64,000 nt of DNA from an uncultured Thiohalocapsa sp. GTDB lineage: Bacteria; Pseudomonadota; Gammaproteobacteria; Chromatiales; Chromatiaceae. The notes under the pieces were generated by a model. That model worked only from the letters and a program-made list of their open reading frames with translations. It had not been told where the DNA came from and searched no databases. Every line of letters begins with the position of its first letter. Position 1 is the first letter of the stretch. This document shows, piece by piece, positions 49,097 through 59,580 of the stretch. The stretch covers positions 16,543-80,542 of the forward strand of contig NZ_CAJXYK010000027.1 in the NCBI RefSeq assembly GCF_913063425.1, read 5' to 3'. A program made the translations under genes and the position numbers.

Positions 49097-50493
49097 GCCG
49101 CAGGCAAGCAGCACCGCGAGCCCTCAGTCGGCTGCGCCTGACCGCCGTGTGTGCGGCGGCGGCTGTGCTGCTGCTGGGCGGCTGTGCCCGCCTGCCCTTC
49201 CTCGGCGGCGAGCGCGATCCCACCCCGCCCACCGCGCTCGACAAGAAGATGACACAGCGAGCGACGCCGCGGCTGCTGTGGAAGACGCGCATCGGCAAGG
49301 GCACCGACGAGCGCCAGTTGCGCCTCAAGCCCGCGGTGTCCGGCGGCCGGGTCTACGCCGCCGATGCCCGCGGCGTGGTGGCCGCCCTCTCGGCGGGCGA
49401 CGGCCGGGTGATCTGGGAGCGCAAGACCCGCTTTCCGTTCAGCGGCGGCCCGGACGTGCGCGGTGAGACCCTGGTGGTGGGCTCCACGGACGGCGACCTG
49501 GTAGCTTTGTCCACACGCAATGGCGCACAGCTCTGGCGCGCGCAGCTGGACAGCGAAGTGGTCTCCGTGCCGCGCATCATCGGCGACCTGGTGCTGGTGC
49601 ACACCGTGGACGATACCCTCTACGCCTTCGGCGTCGCCGACGGTGCCGAGCGCTGGCGCTACGGCTTCCCCACGCCCGTGCTGACGCTGCATGGCACGAG
49701 CTCGCCGGTGCCCACCGCCGAGGGCGCCATCATCGGCGTCTCCGGCGGCCGGCTGGTGCACGTGGAGCTGGAGCGCGGCCTGCCGCTGTGGGAGACCATC
49801 ATCACCCCGCCGCGGGGGCGCAGCGAGCTGGACCGCATCGCCGATGTGGACGCCGACCCAGTGGTGGTGGCCGACACCGCCTATGTCGCCACCTACAACG
49901 GCGACCTGGCCGCGGTGGACGTCGCCACCGGCACCGTCCTCTGGCGCCGTGAGCTTTCCGCCCATGCGGGGCTCAGCGCCGACGAGACGGCGCTCTACAT
50001 CACCGACTCCGAGGACAACCTCTGGGCGGCAGACCCGGCGGACGGCGCCGGCCTGTGGCGCCAGGAGGGGCTGCGCTGGCGGCGGGTCACGGCACCTGCC
50101 CTGCTCGGCAGCTTCCTGGCGGTGGCGGATCTGGAGGGCTATGTGCACCTGCTCTCCCGCCGCGACGGCGCCCTGCTCGGCTTCGAGCGCGTCACCAAGG
50201 CCCGCATCGGCCACCGCCCGGTGGTGGACGGCGGCGTCGCCTATGTCTACGCCAACGACGGCACCGTCGCAGCGCTGCGGCCCAGCACCACGGCAGCCAG
50301 CGGCGGCGGCGCCGCCGCCGTGCGTGCGCCCGAGCTGCAAACGGACGAGCTCCCCGAGCTGCCGCCGGGTATCACGCCGGGCGCAGCGCCCATGCCCGCG
50401 ACACCGCCCCCGGCATCAGCGCCTCCGGCATCGGCATCCCCGCCGCCGGCGGACGCCGTCGTGCCCGCACCGGACGGCGCCCCGGCGCCCTGA
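49093..50493 (+). CDS. bamB: Outer membrane assembly lipoprotein BamB
   Basis: Lipobox LLGGC; PQQ-like repeats; gene order; extra Pro/Ala-rich C-terminal tail. Confidence 0.93.
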   Translation: MSRRQAAPRALSRLRLTAVCAAAAVLLLGGCARLPFLGGERDPTPPTALDKKMTQRATPRLLWKTRIGKGTDERQLRLKPAVSGGRVYAADARGVVAALSAGDGRVIWERKTRFPFSGGPDVRGETLVVGSTDGDLVALSTRNGAQLWRAQLDSEVVSVPRIIGDLVLVHTVDDTLYAFGVADGAERWRYGFPTPVLTLHGTSSPVPTAEGAIIGVSGGRLVHVELERGLPLWETIITPPRGRSELDRIADVDADPVVVADTAYVATYNGDLAAVDVATGTVLWRRELSAHAGLSADETALYITDSEDNLWAADPADGAGLWRQEGLRWRRVTAPALLGSFLAVADLEGYVHLLSRRDGALLGFERVTKARIGHRPVVDGGVAYVYANDGTVAALRPSTTAASGGGAAAVRAPELQTDELPELPPGITPGAAPMPATPPPASAPPASASPPPADAVVPAPDGAPAP

Positions 50494-50517
50494 GGCGGCG
50501 GAGGGGACGAGACGCAG

Positions 50518-51909
50518 ATGCTGCCGGTCATCGCATTGGTGGGGCGGCCCAACGTCGGCAAGTCCACGCTCTTCAATCGCCTCACCCGCACCCGAGACGC
50601 CCTGGTGGCGGACTTCCCGGGCCTCACCCGCGACCGCCAATACGGCATCGGCAGGGTGGGCCCGCGCCGCTACGTGGTGGTGGACACCGGCGGCATCAGC
50701 GGCGGCGACGGCGTCGAGGCGCTGATGGAGCGGCAGGTGCAGCAGGCCATCGCCGAGGCAGACCATCTGCTGTTCCTGCTCGACGCCCGCGACGGCGTCA
50801 CCGCAGGCGACCTGGACATCGCCGCCGCCCTGCGCCGCACCGGCAAGCCGCTGACACCGGTGGTGAACAAGATCGACCACCTGGCAGAGGCCCTGGCCGC
50901 GGCGGAGTTCCACAGCCTGGGCCTCGGCGACCCCTGGCTCATCGCCGCTGCCCAGGGGCGTGGTGTCGGGGCGCTCATGGAACAGGTCTGCGCCGCGCTG
51001 CCCGAGGCCGCGGCAGAGACCGCAGCAGACGCCGAGGACCGCGTCCGCGTTGCCGTCGTCGGGCGCCCGAACGCCGGCAAATCCACGCTCATCAACCGCA
51101 TCCTCGGCGAAGAGCGGGTGGTGGCCTTCGACAGCCCCGGCACCACCCGCGACAGCGTTTCCATCCCCTTCGACGTGGGGGAGCATCGCTACACCCTCAT
51201 CGACACCGCCGGCGTGCGGCGCCGTGCCCGGGTCGCGGACGCGGTGGAGAAGTTCAGCGTCATCAAGACGCTGCAGGCCATCGATGCCTGCCATGTGGCG
51301 CTCCTGGTGCTGGACGCCCGGCTCGGCATCGGCGAGCAGGACGCCACCCTCGCCGGCCACATCGTCGAGGCGGGCCGCGCCCTGGTGGTGGCGGTCAACA
51401 AGTGGGATGGGCTGGATGCCGAGCAGCGCCAGCGCATCAAGGACGACTACCAACGCCGGCTGGGCTTCCTGGACTTCGCCGAGGTGCACCGGATTTCGGC
51501 GCTGCACGGCACCGGCGTGGGACTGCTGCTCGAGGCCGCCGATGCCGCCTACGCCAACGCCATGCGCGACCTGTCCACCCCGCTGCTGACGCGCCTGCTG
51601 GAAGACGCCGTGCAGGCGCACCAGCCGCCGCTGGTGCGCGGGCGGCGCATCAAGCTGCGTTATGCCCATCAGGGCGGTCGCAACCCGCCCGTCATCGTCA
51701 TCCACGGCAATCAGACCGACGCGCTCCCGGCGGCCTATCGCCGCTACCTGGTGAACCGCTTCCGCAGCGCACTGGACCTTGCCGGCACGCCGCTGCGCCT
51801 GGAGCTGCGCGCCGGCGATAACCCCTACGCGGGCAAGCACAATCGCCTGACGCCACGCCAGGCCCGCAAGCGCCAGCGGCTCAAGGACTTCGTGCGCCGC
51901 AAGCGCTGA
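50518..51909 (+). CDS. der: GTPase Der (EngA)
   Basis: Two G domains ([24 protein letters not shown]); KH-like C-terminus. Confidence 0.97.
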   Translation: MLPVIALVGRPNVGKSTLFNRLTRTRDALVADFPGLTRDRQYGIGRVGPRRYVVVDTGGISGGDGVEALMERQVQQAIAEADHLLFLLDARDGVTAGDLDIAAALRRTGKPLTPVVNKIDHLAEALAAAEFHSLGLGDPWLIAAAQGRGVGALMEQVCAALPEAAAETAADAEDRVRVAVVGRPNAGKSTLINRILGEERVVAFDSPGTTRDSVSIPFDVGEHRYTLIDTAGVRRRARVADAVEKFSVIKTLQAIDACHVALLVLDARLGIGEQDATLAGHIVEAGRALVVAVNKWDGLDAEQRQRIKDDYQRRLGFLDFAEVHRISALHGTGVGLLLEAADAAYANAMRDLSTPLLTRLLEDAVQAHQPPLVRGRRIKLRYAHQGGRNPPVIVIHGNQTDALPAAYRRYLVNRFRSALDLAGTPLRLELRAGDNPYAGKHNRLTPRQARKRQRLKDFVRRKR

Positions 51910-52130
51910 GCGCCACGGCCGCCCGCTCTGCCCGGCTGGGCCGTCTCCCGGCAGCAGGTCTGCGCTTACCGCCCTCAGCCCGTTTCCTAGACAGGCGCGT
52001 CAAGGATTCCTAATCGGAACTAGCAGCCGCGGCCCTGTCGGTCACCGGCGGACAGGCACATATTGGTGATAGGTCCAGAGCGTCCGCGTCCTGTCCAGCG
52101 CAGCGCGGGCCACAGCCAGGCGACGATGCC

Positions 52131-52886
52131 ATGCACAGACTTCTCATCATCGGCCACAGCCCGCTGTTCGCCGCGGGTATCCGCCGCATCGCCAAGGATG
52201 CCGGGCTTGCCGTCTCCGAAGTGGTCCAAGCGTACCCTGAGGATGAGGCGCACCTGCCCGCGGCGGACCGCTTCGATGCCGCCGTGGTGGCCGTGGCGGC
52301 ACCCGACGATGCCGGCACCGCCGCAATCGGCGCCCTCGCGCGACTGCCGGATGGCCCACCGGTGCTGGCGCTTTCCGCGCCCTGCGAGAGCGTCTACGGC
52401 GTGCGGCTGCTGCGGCTCGGCGCCCGCAGCGTCATTGCGGCCCAAGCCTCGCCCCAGGAGATTGCCGCCGCGCTGTCGCGGACCCTGGCGGGTCGGCGTC
52501 ACGTGAGCGCCGCGCTGGCCGACCACCTGGCGGCGCACCTCGCCGCCGCTGCCGCACCCGCGCAGATGCGTCTGCGCGACGCGCTGGCATCGGATGCACA
52601 ACTACGTCTCGTACAGCTGCTGGCGCTCGGCAAGCCCATGGGGGTCATCTGCGACCTGCTGCGCCTGAGCGCCGAGGACGCCCACGCCGAGCGCCGTGAC
52701 ATCCTGCGCCGCACCGGCGCGGCCGACGAGCAGGAGCTCAAGCGCCGCGTCTTCGAGCAGCGGCTGGTGCCGGACCGGCGCGGTCGCGGCGCGGCGTCTG
52801 GCCACACGCACCCGGCAGAGCACCGCCTCTCCCAACCCTGGTCCCACGGCGCATCGGGCGCGTCGGCCCAAGGCGCAAGCGCCTGA
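52131..52886 (+). CDS. Response-regulator-like protein with degenerate receiver and HTH
   Basis: MHRLLIIGHSPLFAAGIRRIAKDAG; weak C-terminal HTH similarity; no obvious phospho-acceptor Asp context. Confidence 0.5.
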   Translation: MHRLLIIGHSPLFAAGIRRIAKDAGLAVSEVVQAYPEDEAHLPAADRFDAAVVAVAAPDDAGTAAIGALARLPDGPPVLALSAPCESVYGVRLLRLGARSVIAAQASPQEIAAALSRTLAGRRHVSAALADHLAAHLAAAAAPAQMRLRDALASDAQLRLVQLLALGKPMGVICDLLRLSAEDAHAERRDILRRTGAADEQELKRRVFEQRLVPDRRGRGAASGHTHPAEHRLSQPWSHGASGASAQGASA

Positions 52887-52998
52887 GCACCCCTTAGGAC
52901 GGGTCAGCGACAGCGTAAACCGACAATCAACTGGGTCGGGGATACGCTGCGCTGGACCGATCTGCACGACAGGCTTGCCCCGTCTCGTGCGCGCCGCA

Positions 52999-53217
52999 TC
53001 AGCGCGTGGAGACGTGGTCGACGGAGACACCGATCCGCCCGTAGAGGGTAGGCCCGTCGCTGTCGGCGGCATCGCTGTCCGAGGTCGCAGGCGCCCGCGA
53101 TGGGCCATCTGCGGCGCACGCGCCGAGCAGCGCGAGCCACAGCAGCAGCGCGACCCGGAGGGCGCGGGGAGCCAGGGCTCTTCGCCGGTCGTCGCGCGGG
53201 TGTGGCGATGTCTGCAT
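52999..53217 (-). CDS. Small lipoprotein
   Basis: LLLWLALLGAC lipobox. Confidence 0.5.
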   Translation of the reverse strand: MQTSPHPRDDRRRALAPRALRVALLLWLALLGACAADGPSRAPATSDSDAADSDGPTLYGRIGVSVDHVSTR

Positions 53218-53271
53218 GCTGTTGTCCTCGGATCAGGTGAGTTAAGCACCCCGGCACCGGCCGGGACGCCG

Positions 53272-53991
53272 TCAGCGCGTCGCTGTCGCAGCATCGCGAC
53301 GCAGCGACAGCCGATAGACATGCTCCACGAGGCGGTCGAGCCCACGCTCAGCAAAGCGCGGATTCTCGGCCAGCGCATCAAAGGCCGCCACGGTCCGGAT
53401 GTCGAAGGCGTCCGCGAACAGGGCCTGCACTTCGGCTTGCGTCACGGCGAAGGGCGGGCCCTGCATCTGCGCTTGCGCATAGTCGAGCGTGATGAGCAGC
53501 GACTCGGGCGACTGCGCCGTGGCTCCGGCACCGCGCAACAGCGCCGTCAGATGGGCGGCATAGGCCGGGCGCAGCTCCGGCGGCAGCGCAATGAGCGCGG
53601 CACGGTCATAAACCGCGTCGATGCCTGCGCCATCCGCCGCCTTGAGGTGCTCGGGCGTGAGCGCGAAGAAATCCCCCACCAGCAACACCAGCTCATCCAG
53701 TGCCCAGCGCTCGAAGGGCGCGGGTGACAGGTCCGTGACCTGCGGTTTGAGGCCGTTCTCGCGGAAGAAATCCCGGGCGGCAATGGGGCTCAGCTCAACA
53801 CCCAGCACCCGGTGACCGCGGCCGGCGAGCCAGAGCAGGTCCTGACTCTTCCCGCACAGGGGGACGAGCACGCGACTCGCGGCGGACAGGCCAAGTATCG
53901 GCCAATGCTCGGTGAGATGGCGATTGAAGGTCTCGCTGTGCCAGCCGATCTCGCCGCGCTGCCAGCGCTGGTGCCAGAACTCGGGTGTCAT
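53272..53991 (-). CDS. tpm: Thiopurine S-methyltransferase
   Basis: FWHQRWQRGEIGWH; VLVPLCGKSQDLLWLAGRGHRVLGVELS. Confidence 0.93.
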   Translation of the reverse strand: MTPEFWHQRWQRGEIGWHSETFNRHLTEHWPILGLSAASRVLVPLCGKSQDLLWLAGRGHRVLGVELSPIAARDFFRENGLKPQVTDLSPAPFERWALDELVLLVGDFFALTPEHLKAADGAGIDAVYDRAALIALPPELRPAYAAHLTALLRGAGATAQSPESLLITLDYAQAQMQGPPFAVTQAEVQALFADAFDIRTVAAFDALAENPRFAERGLDRLVEHVYRLSLRRDAATATR

Positions 53992-54013
53992 GTACTGCTC
54001 CGGCGGCGGTGAC

Positions 54014-54775
54014 TCAGTCGGTGCCGAGCTTGCGGAAGCGCAGGAAATAATTGGTGCGGAGCTCGAGCGGCTCGTCCAGATAGACGAATCCTGCCCCCTG
54101 CACCTCCTTGATGACCTCGTCCCGCCCGGCGCGCACATGGCCCATGACCCAGGGGCTGCTGAAGCCCGGCTGGCGACGGAAGTCCACGATGGCCAGCACG
54201 CCCCCCGGCTTCAGCGCCGTGTGGATGGAGCTCAGCATGCTGCGCGGATAGGCGAAGTGGTGGTAGGTGTCGGCGAGGAACACCAAATCCACGCTGCCGG
54301 GCGGCAGCTCTGTGCTGCGCTCCTGGTTGACGATGGGCACCACGTTGTCCACGTGATAGTCCCTGGCGCGGGCCTCGATGGCGTCGATGAAGGCGGGAGA
54401 GATGTCCACCGCGTAGACGACACCATCGGCGCCCACGGCGCGGGCGAACAGCATGGTATAGAGCCCGGTGCCCGCGCCCACGTCCGCCACCCGCATACCC
54501 GGCGTGAGGCCCAGGGCCGCCACCACCTGGAAACGGCGGTCGAATACCTCGCGACCGCTGCTCTCGAAGATGCTCCGCCACTGCGCCACATCGGCGTCCA
54601 GGTAGTGCGCGTTCATGCTCCGCGGCACGGCCCGGGCCTCGTCCTGCACGGGTGCATCCACCACGGCAAAGGACCAGGGCGCGCAAAGCAACGCCGCGAG
54701 CGCGATCCACCGGCAGCGGCGGCACAGACGCCCTGAGATCCGCGTGGGTTGATTGACGGAAGATTGGAAGCGCAT
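54014..54775 (-). CDS. SAM-dependent methyltransferase with signal-peptide-like N-terminus
   Basis: VADVGAGTGLYTMLFA; hydrophobic leader WIALAALLCAPWSFAVVDA. Confidence 0.85.
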   Translation of the reverse strand: MRFQSSVNQPTRISGRLCRRCRWIALAALLCAPWSFAVVDAPVQDEARAVPRSMNAHYLDADVAQWRSIFESSGREVFDRRFQVVAALGLTPGMRVADVGAGTGLYTMLFARAVGADGVVYAVDISPAFIDAIEARARDYHVDNVVPIVNQERSTELPPGSVDLVFLADTYHHFAYPRSMLSSIHTALKPGGVLAIVDFRRQPGFSSPWVMGHVRAGRDEVIKEVQGAGFVYLDEPLELRTNYFLRFRKLGTD

Positions 54776-54874
54776 GAGTTGGGGGGTCGGGCGGCGTGCA
54801 GTCCTGCCGGCGGGCGGAGGCTGCAGCGGTGGTCGGGCGGCCTGTCGGAGCCTCTTCCTGCGGCGGGTTGCGCG

Positions 54875-55795
54875 TCAGTTCAGGCGCTCGATGATACGCG
54901 CCACATAACGCTGCGTCTCTGCATAGGGAGGGATGCCGCCGTGTCGCTCCACGGCACCCTCCCCGGCGTTGTAGGCCGCGAGCACCAGAGGCAAGTCACC
55001 GTCGAAGTGGCCGATCAGCCAGCGCAGATAGGCCATGCCACCGCGGATGTTCTGCTCTGCATCCCAGACGTCGTGCACGCCGAAGCGCTCGGCGGTTGCG
55101 GGGATCAGCTGCATCAGCCCCTGGGCATTCTTCGGCGAGCGTGCACGGGGGTCGAAATTGGATTCCGCTTCGATCACCGCCAGTACCAGATTGGCATTCA
55201 GCCGGTACTCCGGCGCCAACCGCCGCACCATCTGCGCGACCCGACCCCGGGCCGGATGCTCCCGGGTGATGGCCACAGGCCAGGTTCCGCCGCCCCCCCC
55301 CAGGCTGCGCAGCGGCTGCACCACGCCGCCGTCGGCATCGGCGCGACCGCCGTTTGACAGCAGGCAGACCGCGTCCTGGCGCGGCTTGCCCTGCGGCCCG
55401 AGCCGGGCCAGCATGCGCTTGGCATGCGCGTCGCCCTGCTGGGCGGCGCGATGCAGCCAGGCCGCCGCCAGCGCGTCATCGCGCTCGCCGGCACGGCCCA
55501 TGGCGTAGATCCAGCCGAGATGATACTGCGCGGCGGCATCGCCCCGGGCGGCCGCCTTGCAGTAGAGTCGGATGGCGTGGTCGATGTTACGGTCCACGCC
55601 TTCACCGTGCTCGAAGCGTCGGCCCCAGCGCGAGAGCTCACGGGGGTTCTGGCCCTTCACGACGCTTTCGAAGGAGGCGGCCGCGGCGAGCGGTGCGTGC
55701 CCGGCAGTCACCGCCGCCAGCAGCAGGCCGGCCGTGACGGCCCGCGGCGAGAGCCCCTTCAGCCCGGGGCGCGACACGACGGGAGCGGAGCGCAT
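54875..55795 (-). CDS. Sel1-repeat plus lytic transglycosylase (SLT) protein
   Basis: AQYHLGWIYAMG repeats; VIEAESNFDPRARSPKNAQGLMQLIPATAERFGV. Confidence 0.88.
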   Translation of the reverse strand: MRSAPVVSRPGLKGLSPRAVTAGLLLAAVTAGHAPLAAAASFESVVKGQNPRELSRWGRRFEHGEGVDRNIDHAIRLYCKAAARGDAAAQYHLGWIYAMGRAGERDDALAAAWLHRAAQQGDAHAKRMLARLGPQGKPRQDAVCLLSNGGRADADGGVVQPLRSLGGGGGTWPVAITREHPARGRVAQMVRRLAPEYRLNANLVLAVIEAESNFDPRARSPKNAQGLMQLIPATAERFGVHDVWDAEQNIRGGMAYLRWLIGHFDGDLPLVLAAYNAGEGAVERHGGIPPYAETQRYVARIIERLN

Positions 55796-55930
55796 GCGGT
55801 GGTCCGTGTGATTCCGGCGTTCGACGGTCGGTCGGTGGGATGCGGCGTCGGCTCGCGTGCGCTCATGCGCTGCGGCACGCCGATACGGGCGGCCTGATTG
55901 CCGCAGCTTCAATACGTTAACGAGGAGCCC

Positions 55931-56536
55931 ATGATACCCCCTCAAGCGTCGTTGCACACGGGGCGTCTGATACTGACGCCGGAAGATCCGCTGCAAGCCG
56001 CCGACGAGGCGACGATCGTCCCGGCACTCAAGGCACTCGGGCTGCTTGGCCCAGCGCGCCCGGTGGCGGACGGCCAGGCGTTCAGCGCCGGGAACGCCCT
56101 CGGCGAGGTCATCGGCTTCACCGGCTGTGCGGTCCAGTTCGCGGCCCCGCATCAAGGCGCGGAGAGCGCCGGTCCCTGGATTCGGATTCCATCCACCGCG
56201 CGGCAGCCCCGCCTGCTGTTCGGGCGCAACACCCGGCCGCCGCGCTGCCCGGCCTGCGCTGCGCCGCTGCGCGACTGGCGCGGGCAACTGCCGCCGAGCG
56301 CCCCGATGGAGGCGCAGCCGCCGGGGTGCGACGCCACCTTGCCCCTTCAGTGCGGCACCTGCGGGGCAGGTGCGCCCGCCTATCGCTGGCGCTGGGGGCG
56401 ACACGCCGGCGCCGGATGCAGCCTGGTATCGGTGGAGGAGGTGTTCCCGGGCGAGGCGGCCCCCCTGCCGGCGCTGCTGACGGCGCTCGCTGGGCTCGGC
56501 GCCGGGCCTTGGGGGTACTTCTTCGTGCAGGACTGA
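55931..56536 (+). CDS. Hypothetical protein with zinc-ribbon-like Cys pairs
   Basis: CPAC...CGTC pattern; open frame, codon usage consistent. Confidence 0.5.
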   Translation: MIPPQASLHTGRLILTPEDPLQAADEATIVPALKALGLLGPARPVADGQAFSAGNALGEVIGFTGCAVQFAAPHQGAESAGPWIRIPSTARQPRLLFGRNTRPPRCPACAAPLRDWRGQLPPSAPMEAQPPGCDATLPLQCGTCGAGAPAYRWRWGRHAGAGCSLVSVEEVFPGEAAPLPALLTALAGLGAGPWGYFFVQD

Positions 56537-56571
56537 GCCGGGCAGTGAGCCTAGCGCAGCAGGCGGGATGA

Positions 56572-56605
56572 AGCCTGCGCCCGCAGTGGACGGCGGGCGC
56601 AGGCT
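56572..56605. terminator. 13-bp perfect stem-loop between convergent genes
   Basis: AGCCTGCGCCCGC-agtggacg-GCGGGCGCAGGCT; no U-tract. Confidence 0.4.
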
Positions 56606-56694
56606 CGATGCGCAGGCTGGAGAGGACGATCTTCTGCCGGCAAGCGGTGAGCCCGACCGCCGAGAGGCGTTGCCGTCGGGCGGTCAGGCGTCCG

Positions 56695-57372
56695 TCAGCG
56701 ATTGAGGCCTTCGATGTAGGCCGCCACGGCGTCGATCTCCTCGTCGGTCATGTTGGCGGCGACGCCGCGCATCATGGCGTTCGGGTCGTTCGCGCGCTCG
56801 TGCGAGCGGAAGTGCTTCAGCGTCTGGGCGAGGTACTCGGAGTACTGCCCGGCGATGCGCGGAAACTTCGCGAGGTTGCTGCCGAGACCGGCGGGGCCAT
56901 GGCAGCCGCTGCAGGCGGGCACGCCGGTGTCGGCGTTGCCGGCACGGTAGATCTGCTCGCCCTTCTGCACCAGCTCAGCCTCGGCGGTGCCGCCGGACTG
57001 TTCCAGCGTGGAGTAGTAGGCAGCGAGGTTCTTGACCTCCTCCTCCGTGAGCGGCATGGCCATCGGCGACATCTGCACGTTGTAGCGCTCGTTGTTCTTG
57101 AAGTTCATGAGCTGCTTGTAGATGTAGCGCGGATGCTGGCCCGCCAGCTTCGGCCACACCGGCTGCCCCGGAACGCCGTTGCCGTCCATGCCGTGGCACG
57201 CCTGACAGATCTGGCCCGCTTTCTCTTTACCCTTTTCCGGATCGCCGCCGAGGCCGACGCTGCCCGATTCGGGCGCAGGCGATGCGAGCGTGGTCCCTGC
57301 CGCAAGCAGCGCGGCGGCGGCGAGTGTTGAGCTCAGCGAAATCTTCATGGCACCTTCCGAGTCGATGGTCAT
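56695..57372 (-). CDS. Diheme cytochrome c4-like protein
   Basis: Two CxxCH motifs (CQACH, CSGCH), signal peptide. Confidence 0.9.
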   Translation of the reverse strand: MTIDSEGAMKISLSSTLAAAALLAAGTTLASPAPESGSVGLGGDPEKGKEKAGQICQACHGMDGNGVPGQPVWPKLAGQHPRYIYKQLMNFKNNERYNVQMSPMAMPLTEEEVKNLAAYYSTLEQSGGTAEAELVQKGEQIYRAGNADTGVPACSGCHGPAGLGSNLAKFPRIAGQYSEYLAQTLKHFRSHERANDPNAMMRGVAANMTDEEIDAVAAYIEGLNR

Positions 57373-57563
57373 TGAATGTTCTTTGGCCTGTGGTCGGCTG
57401 TGCGCCGCAACGGACCCAGGTTGTCAGCCGCGCATGTATATCAGCAGATAGCGATATGGGTCAATGGCATGCGCCAAGCCGCTGTCTGCGGGCAGTTGGT
57501 CCTATGGAGGAGCAGACCGCGCTGAAGTTCCCGCGGACAGCCGCTCCGACACCGTGGTCAGCT

Positions 57564-58208
57564 TCAGGTTTTTGCGGGCAGCAGTTGGCGTATCCGGGCG
57601 ATGATGGCGTCCGCCGGCGTCGCATGCGCAAGGCTGTCCACCAGTTGGCCGCGCGGGTCGATGACATAGGTGAAGGCCGAATGGTCCACCAGATAGCCCA
57701 TCGCGGTGTCAGACTCCTGCGTGCGCCGGTACGCGGCGCCGTAGCGCGCCGCGGCAGCGGCCACCGCCGCGTCGGAGCCCGTGATGCCGAGAATCCCGGG
57801 GTCGAAGTACGCGGCGTACTCGGCGAGGCGCGCCAAGTCATCACGGGCCGGGTCGACACTCACGAACAGCACCTGCACCTGCGCGCGCTCGGCCGGCGCG
57901 AGCTGCTTCAGGGCATAACCGATGATGGCGAGATTCGTGGGGCAGATGTCCGGGCAGGCGGTGTAGCCGAAGTAGAGCAGCACCACGCGACCGCGGAAGT
58001 CCGACAGCGAAACGGGTCCATCCACCGAGCGCAGCGTGAAGTCGCCGCCCTCGGGTGCGCTCGCCAGCGCCGGCGCTTGGGGCGCGCCGTCGTCGCCGCC
58101 CGGCTGCCAGCTCCACAGCAGCCACACCAGCAGCCCGGCGAGCAGCAGCGCCGCCAGCCCAGGCAGCAGCAGCGCGCGGCGCGCAGCGGAGACGGCGGGC
58201 AGGGGCAT
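57564..58208 (-). CDS. SCO1/SenC-family protein
   Basis: YFGYTACPDICPTNLA; FVSVDPARD. Confidence 0.9.
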   Translation of the reverse strand: MPLPAVSAARRALLLPGLAALLLAGLLVWLLWSWQPGGDDGAPQAPALASAPEGGDFTLRSVDGPVSLSDFRGRVVLLYFGYTACPDICPTNLAIIGYALKQLAPAERAQVQVLFVSVDPARDDLARLAEYAAYFDPGILGITGSDAAVAAAAARYGAAYRRTQESDTAMGYLVDHSAFTYVIDPRGQLVDSLAHATPADAIIARIRQLLPAKT

Positions 58209-58251
58209 CAGCGGCGGACCTGCGTGGCGATGCGGCGCATGTCGGACCTGC

Positions 58252-58791
58252 TCACCCGGCGGTGGCGCGATGGCGCACCGCGAGCTCCATGTAGTGCACG
58301 GCGGCGTAGTCCAGGTACTCCAGCTCCAGGTCCGTGAGCATCCGGGCACGCTTAGCGGGGGCGCCGACGTAGAGCCAGCCGCCGTCGAGCTTCTTACCCG
58401 GCGGCACCACGGCACCGGCGGCGAGCATCACCCGCGGGCGCAGCACCGCCCGGTCCAGTACCCGGGCGCCGATGCCCACCAGGCAGTGGTCGTGCACCTC
58501 GCAGCCGTGCAGCATGGCCTGATGCCCCACGGTGACGCGCTCGTGCAGGATGGTGGGCGCACCGCCCGGCAGGAAGCGGCTGTCGTGGGAGACGTGCAGC
58601 ACGCTGCCGTCCTGAATGTTGCTGCCGGCGCCGATGTGGATGCGGTGGATGTCCCCGCGCACCACGGCCATGGGCCAGATGGATGCCTGCGCCCCCACCT
58701 CCACATCGCCGATGACGACGGCGGTCTCGTCGATATAGGCATCGGCTGCGATGCGCGGCTCCAATCCGTGGTAGCTGCGGACGTTGTTCAT
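58252..58791 (-). CDS. Gamma-carbonic-anhydrase-family hexapeptide protein
   Basis: VVRGDIHRIHIGAGSNIQDGSVLHVSHDS; VTVGHQAMLHGC. Confidence 0.92.
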   Translation of the reverse strand: MNNVRSYHGLEPRIAADAYIDETAVVIGDVEVGAQASIWPMAVVRGDIHRIHIGAGSNIQDGSVLHVSHDSRFLPGGAPTILHERVTVGHQAMLHGCEVHDHCLVGIGARVLDRAVLRPRVMLAAGAVVPPGKKLDGGWLYVGAPAKRARMLTDLELEYLDYAAVHYMELAVRHRATAG

Positions 58792-58884
58792 GAGCCCCCC
58801 GGCGCGTGCGAAATCCTGGTAAGCGCAAATGCTACCACGCGCCCGCTGCCGGGGAGCGACGACCGACCCCAAGCCGGCTTTGCT

Positions 58885-59580
58885 ATGATCCGGCTCCGCT
58901 CGATTCAGCTGCTGCGGCCCTTTGCCATGCGCTCCACCTGTCTGCGGCCCGTGCCCGGCCGCGCCATCGGCACCCGCCTGCCCCTGCTGCTCAGAGCCTG
59001 GCTGCTCAGCGCCTGGCTGCTCAGCGCCTGGCTGCTCGCCGGCTGCGGCGGGCGCATCGGCGGCTATGAAGACACGCCCTTCAAACCGGACCCCGAGGCA
59101 CCGACGCCCAGCAGCATTACAGAGGGCCGCCAGTGGGCGGAGGGCGACTACCGCCTGCCCGCCTGGCCCCGGGACGCCGACCTGGTCGAGGTCAAGCTGG
59201 ATGGACCGGAGCAGCCCCTGACCTATTACGTGGACGCTCAGAGCCTCGCCACCGGCGACGACGGCGTCGTGCGCTACACCCTGGTCACGGAATCCCCGAG
59301 CGGTGGGCGCAGCGTCAGTTTCGAGGGCCTGCGCTGCACGCCGCAGGGCCGCTTCAAGACCTACGCCTACGGCGCGGACGGCCGCTTCGTCCCACCCCGG
59401 GCGGATACCCCGTGGCTGGCCATCGACAAGCTGGGCGGCGACCGCATCCATTACGACCTCTGGCGGCATTACCTGTGCATTCCGCTCGCGTTCGAGGCGC
59501 GACCGACCCGTGATCAGCTGCGCGTGCTGAGAAGCGGCCGGGTGCCGCAGGTGGAGAATGCGGGCTTCATGCTGGACTGA
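58885..59580 (+). CDS. CNP1-like lipoprotein
   Basis: Lipobox LLAGC; YTLVTESPSGGRSVSFEGLRC. Confidence 0.75.
   Translation: MIRLRSIQLLRPFAMRSTCLRPVPGRAIGTRLPLLLRAWLLSAWLLSAWLLAGCGGRIGGYEDTPFKPDPEAPTPSSITEGRQWAEGDYRLPAWPRDADLVEVKLDGPEQPLTYYVDAQSLATGDDGVVRYTLVTESPSGGRSVSFEGLRCTPQGRFKTYAYGADGRFVPPRADTPWLAIDKLGGDRIHYDLWRHYLCIPLAFEARPTRDQLRVLRSGRVPQVENAGFMLD
58996..59040 (+). repeat. 3 x 15-bp tandem repeat in signal-peptide coding region
   Basis: gcctggctgctcagc x2 + gcctggctgctcgcc, encoding AWLLS-AWLLS-AWLLA. Confidence 0.9.

Noticed and set aside
50055-51821. 588-aa plus ORF and 474-aa minus ORF (50416..51840) overlapping der
   Set aside because: Alternative-frame artefacts of bamB/der in high-GC DNA.
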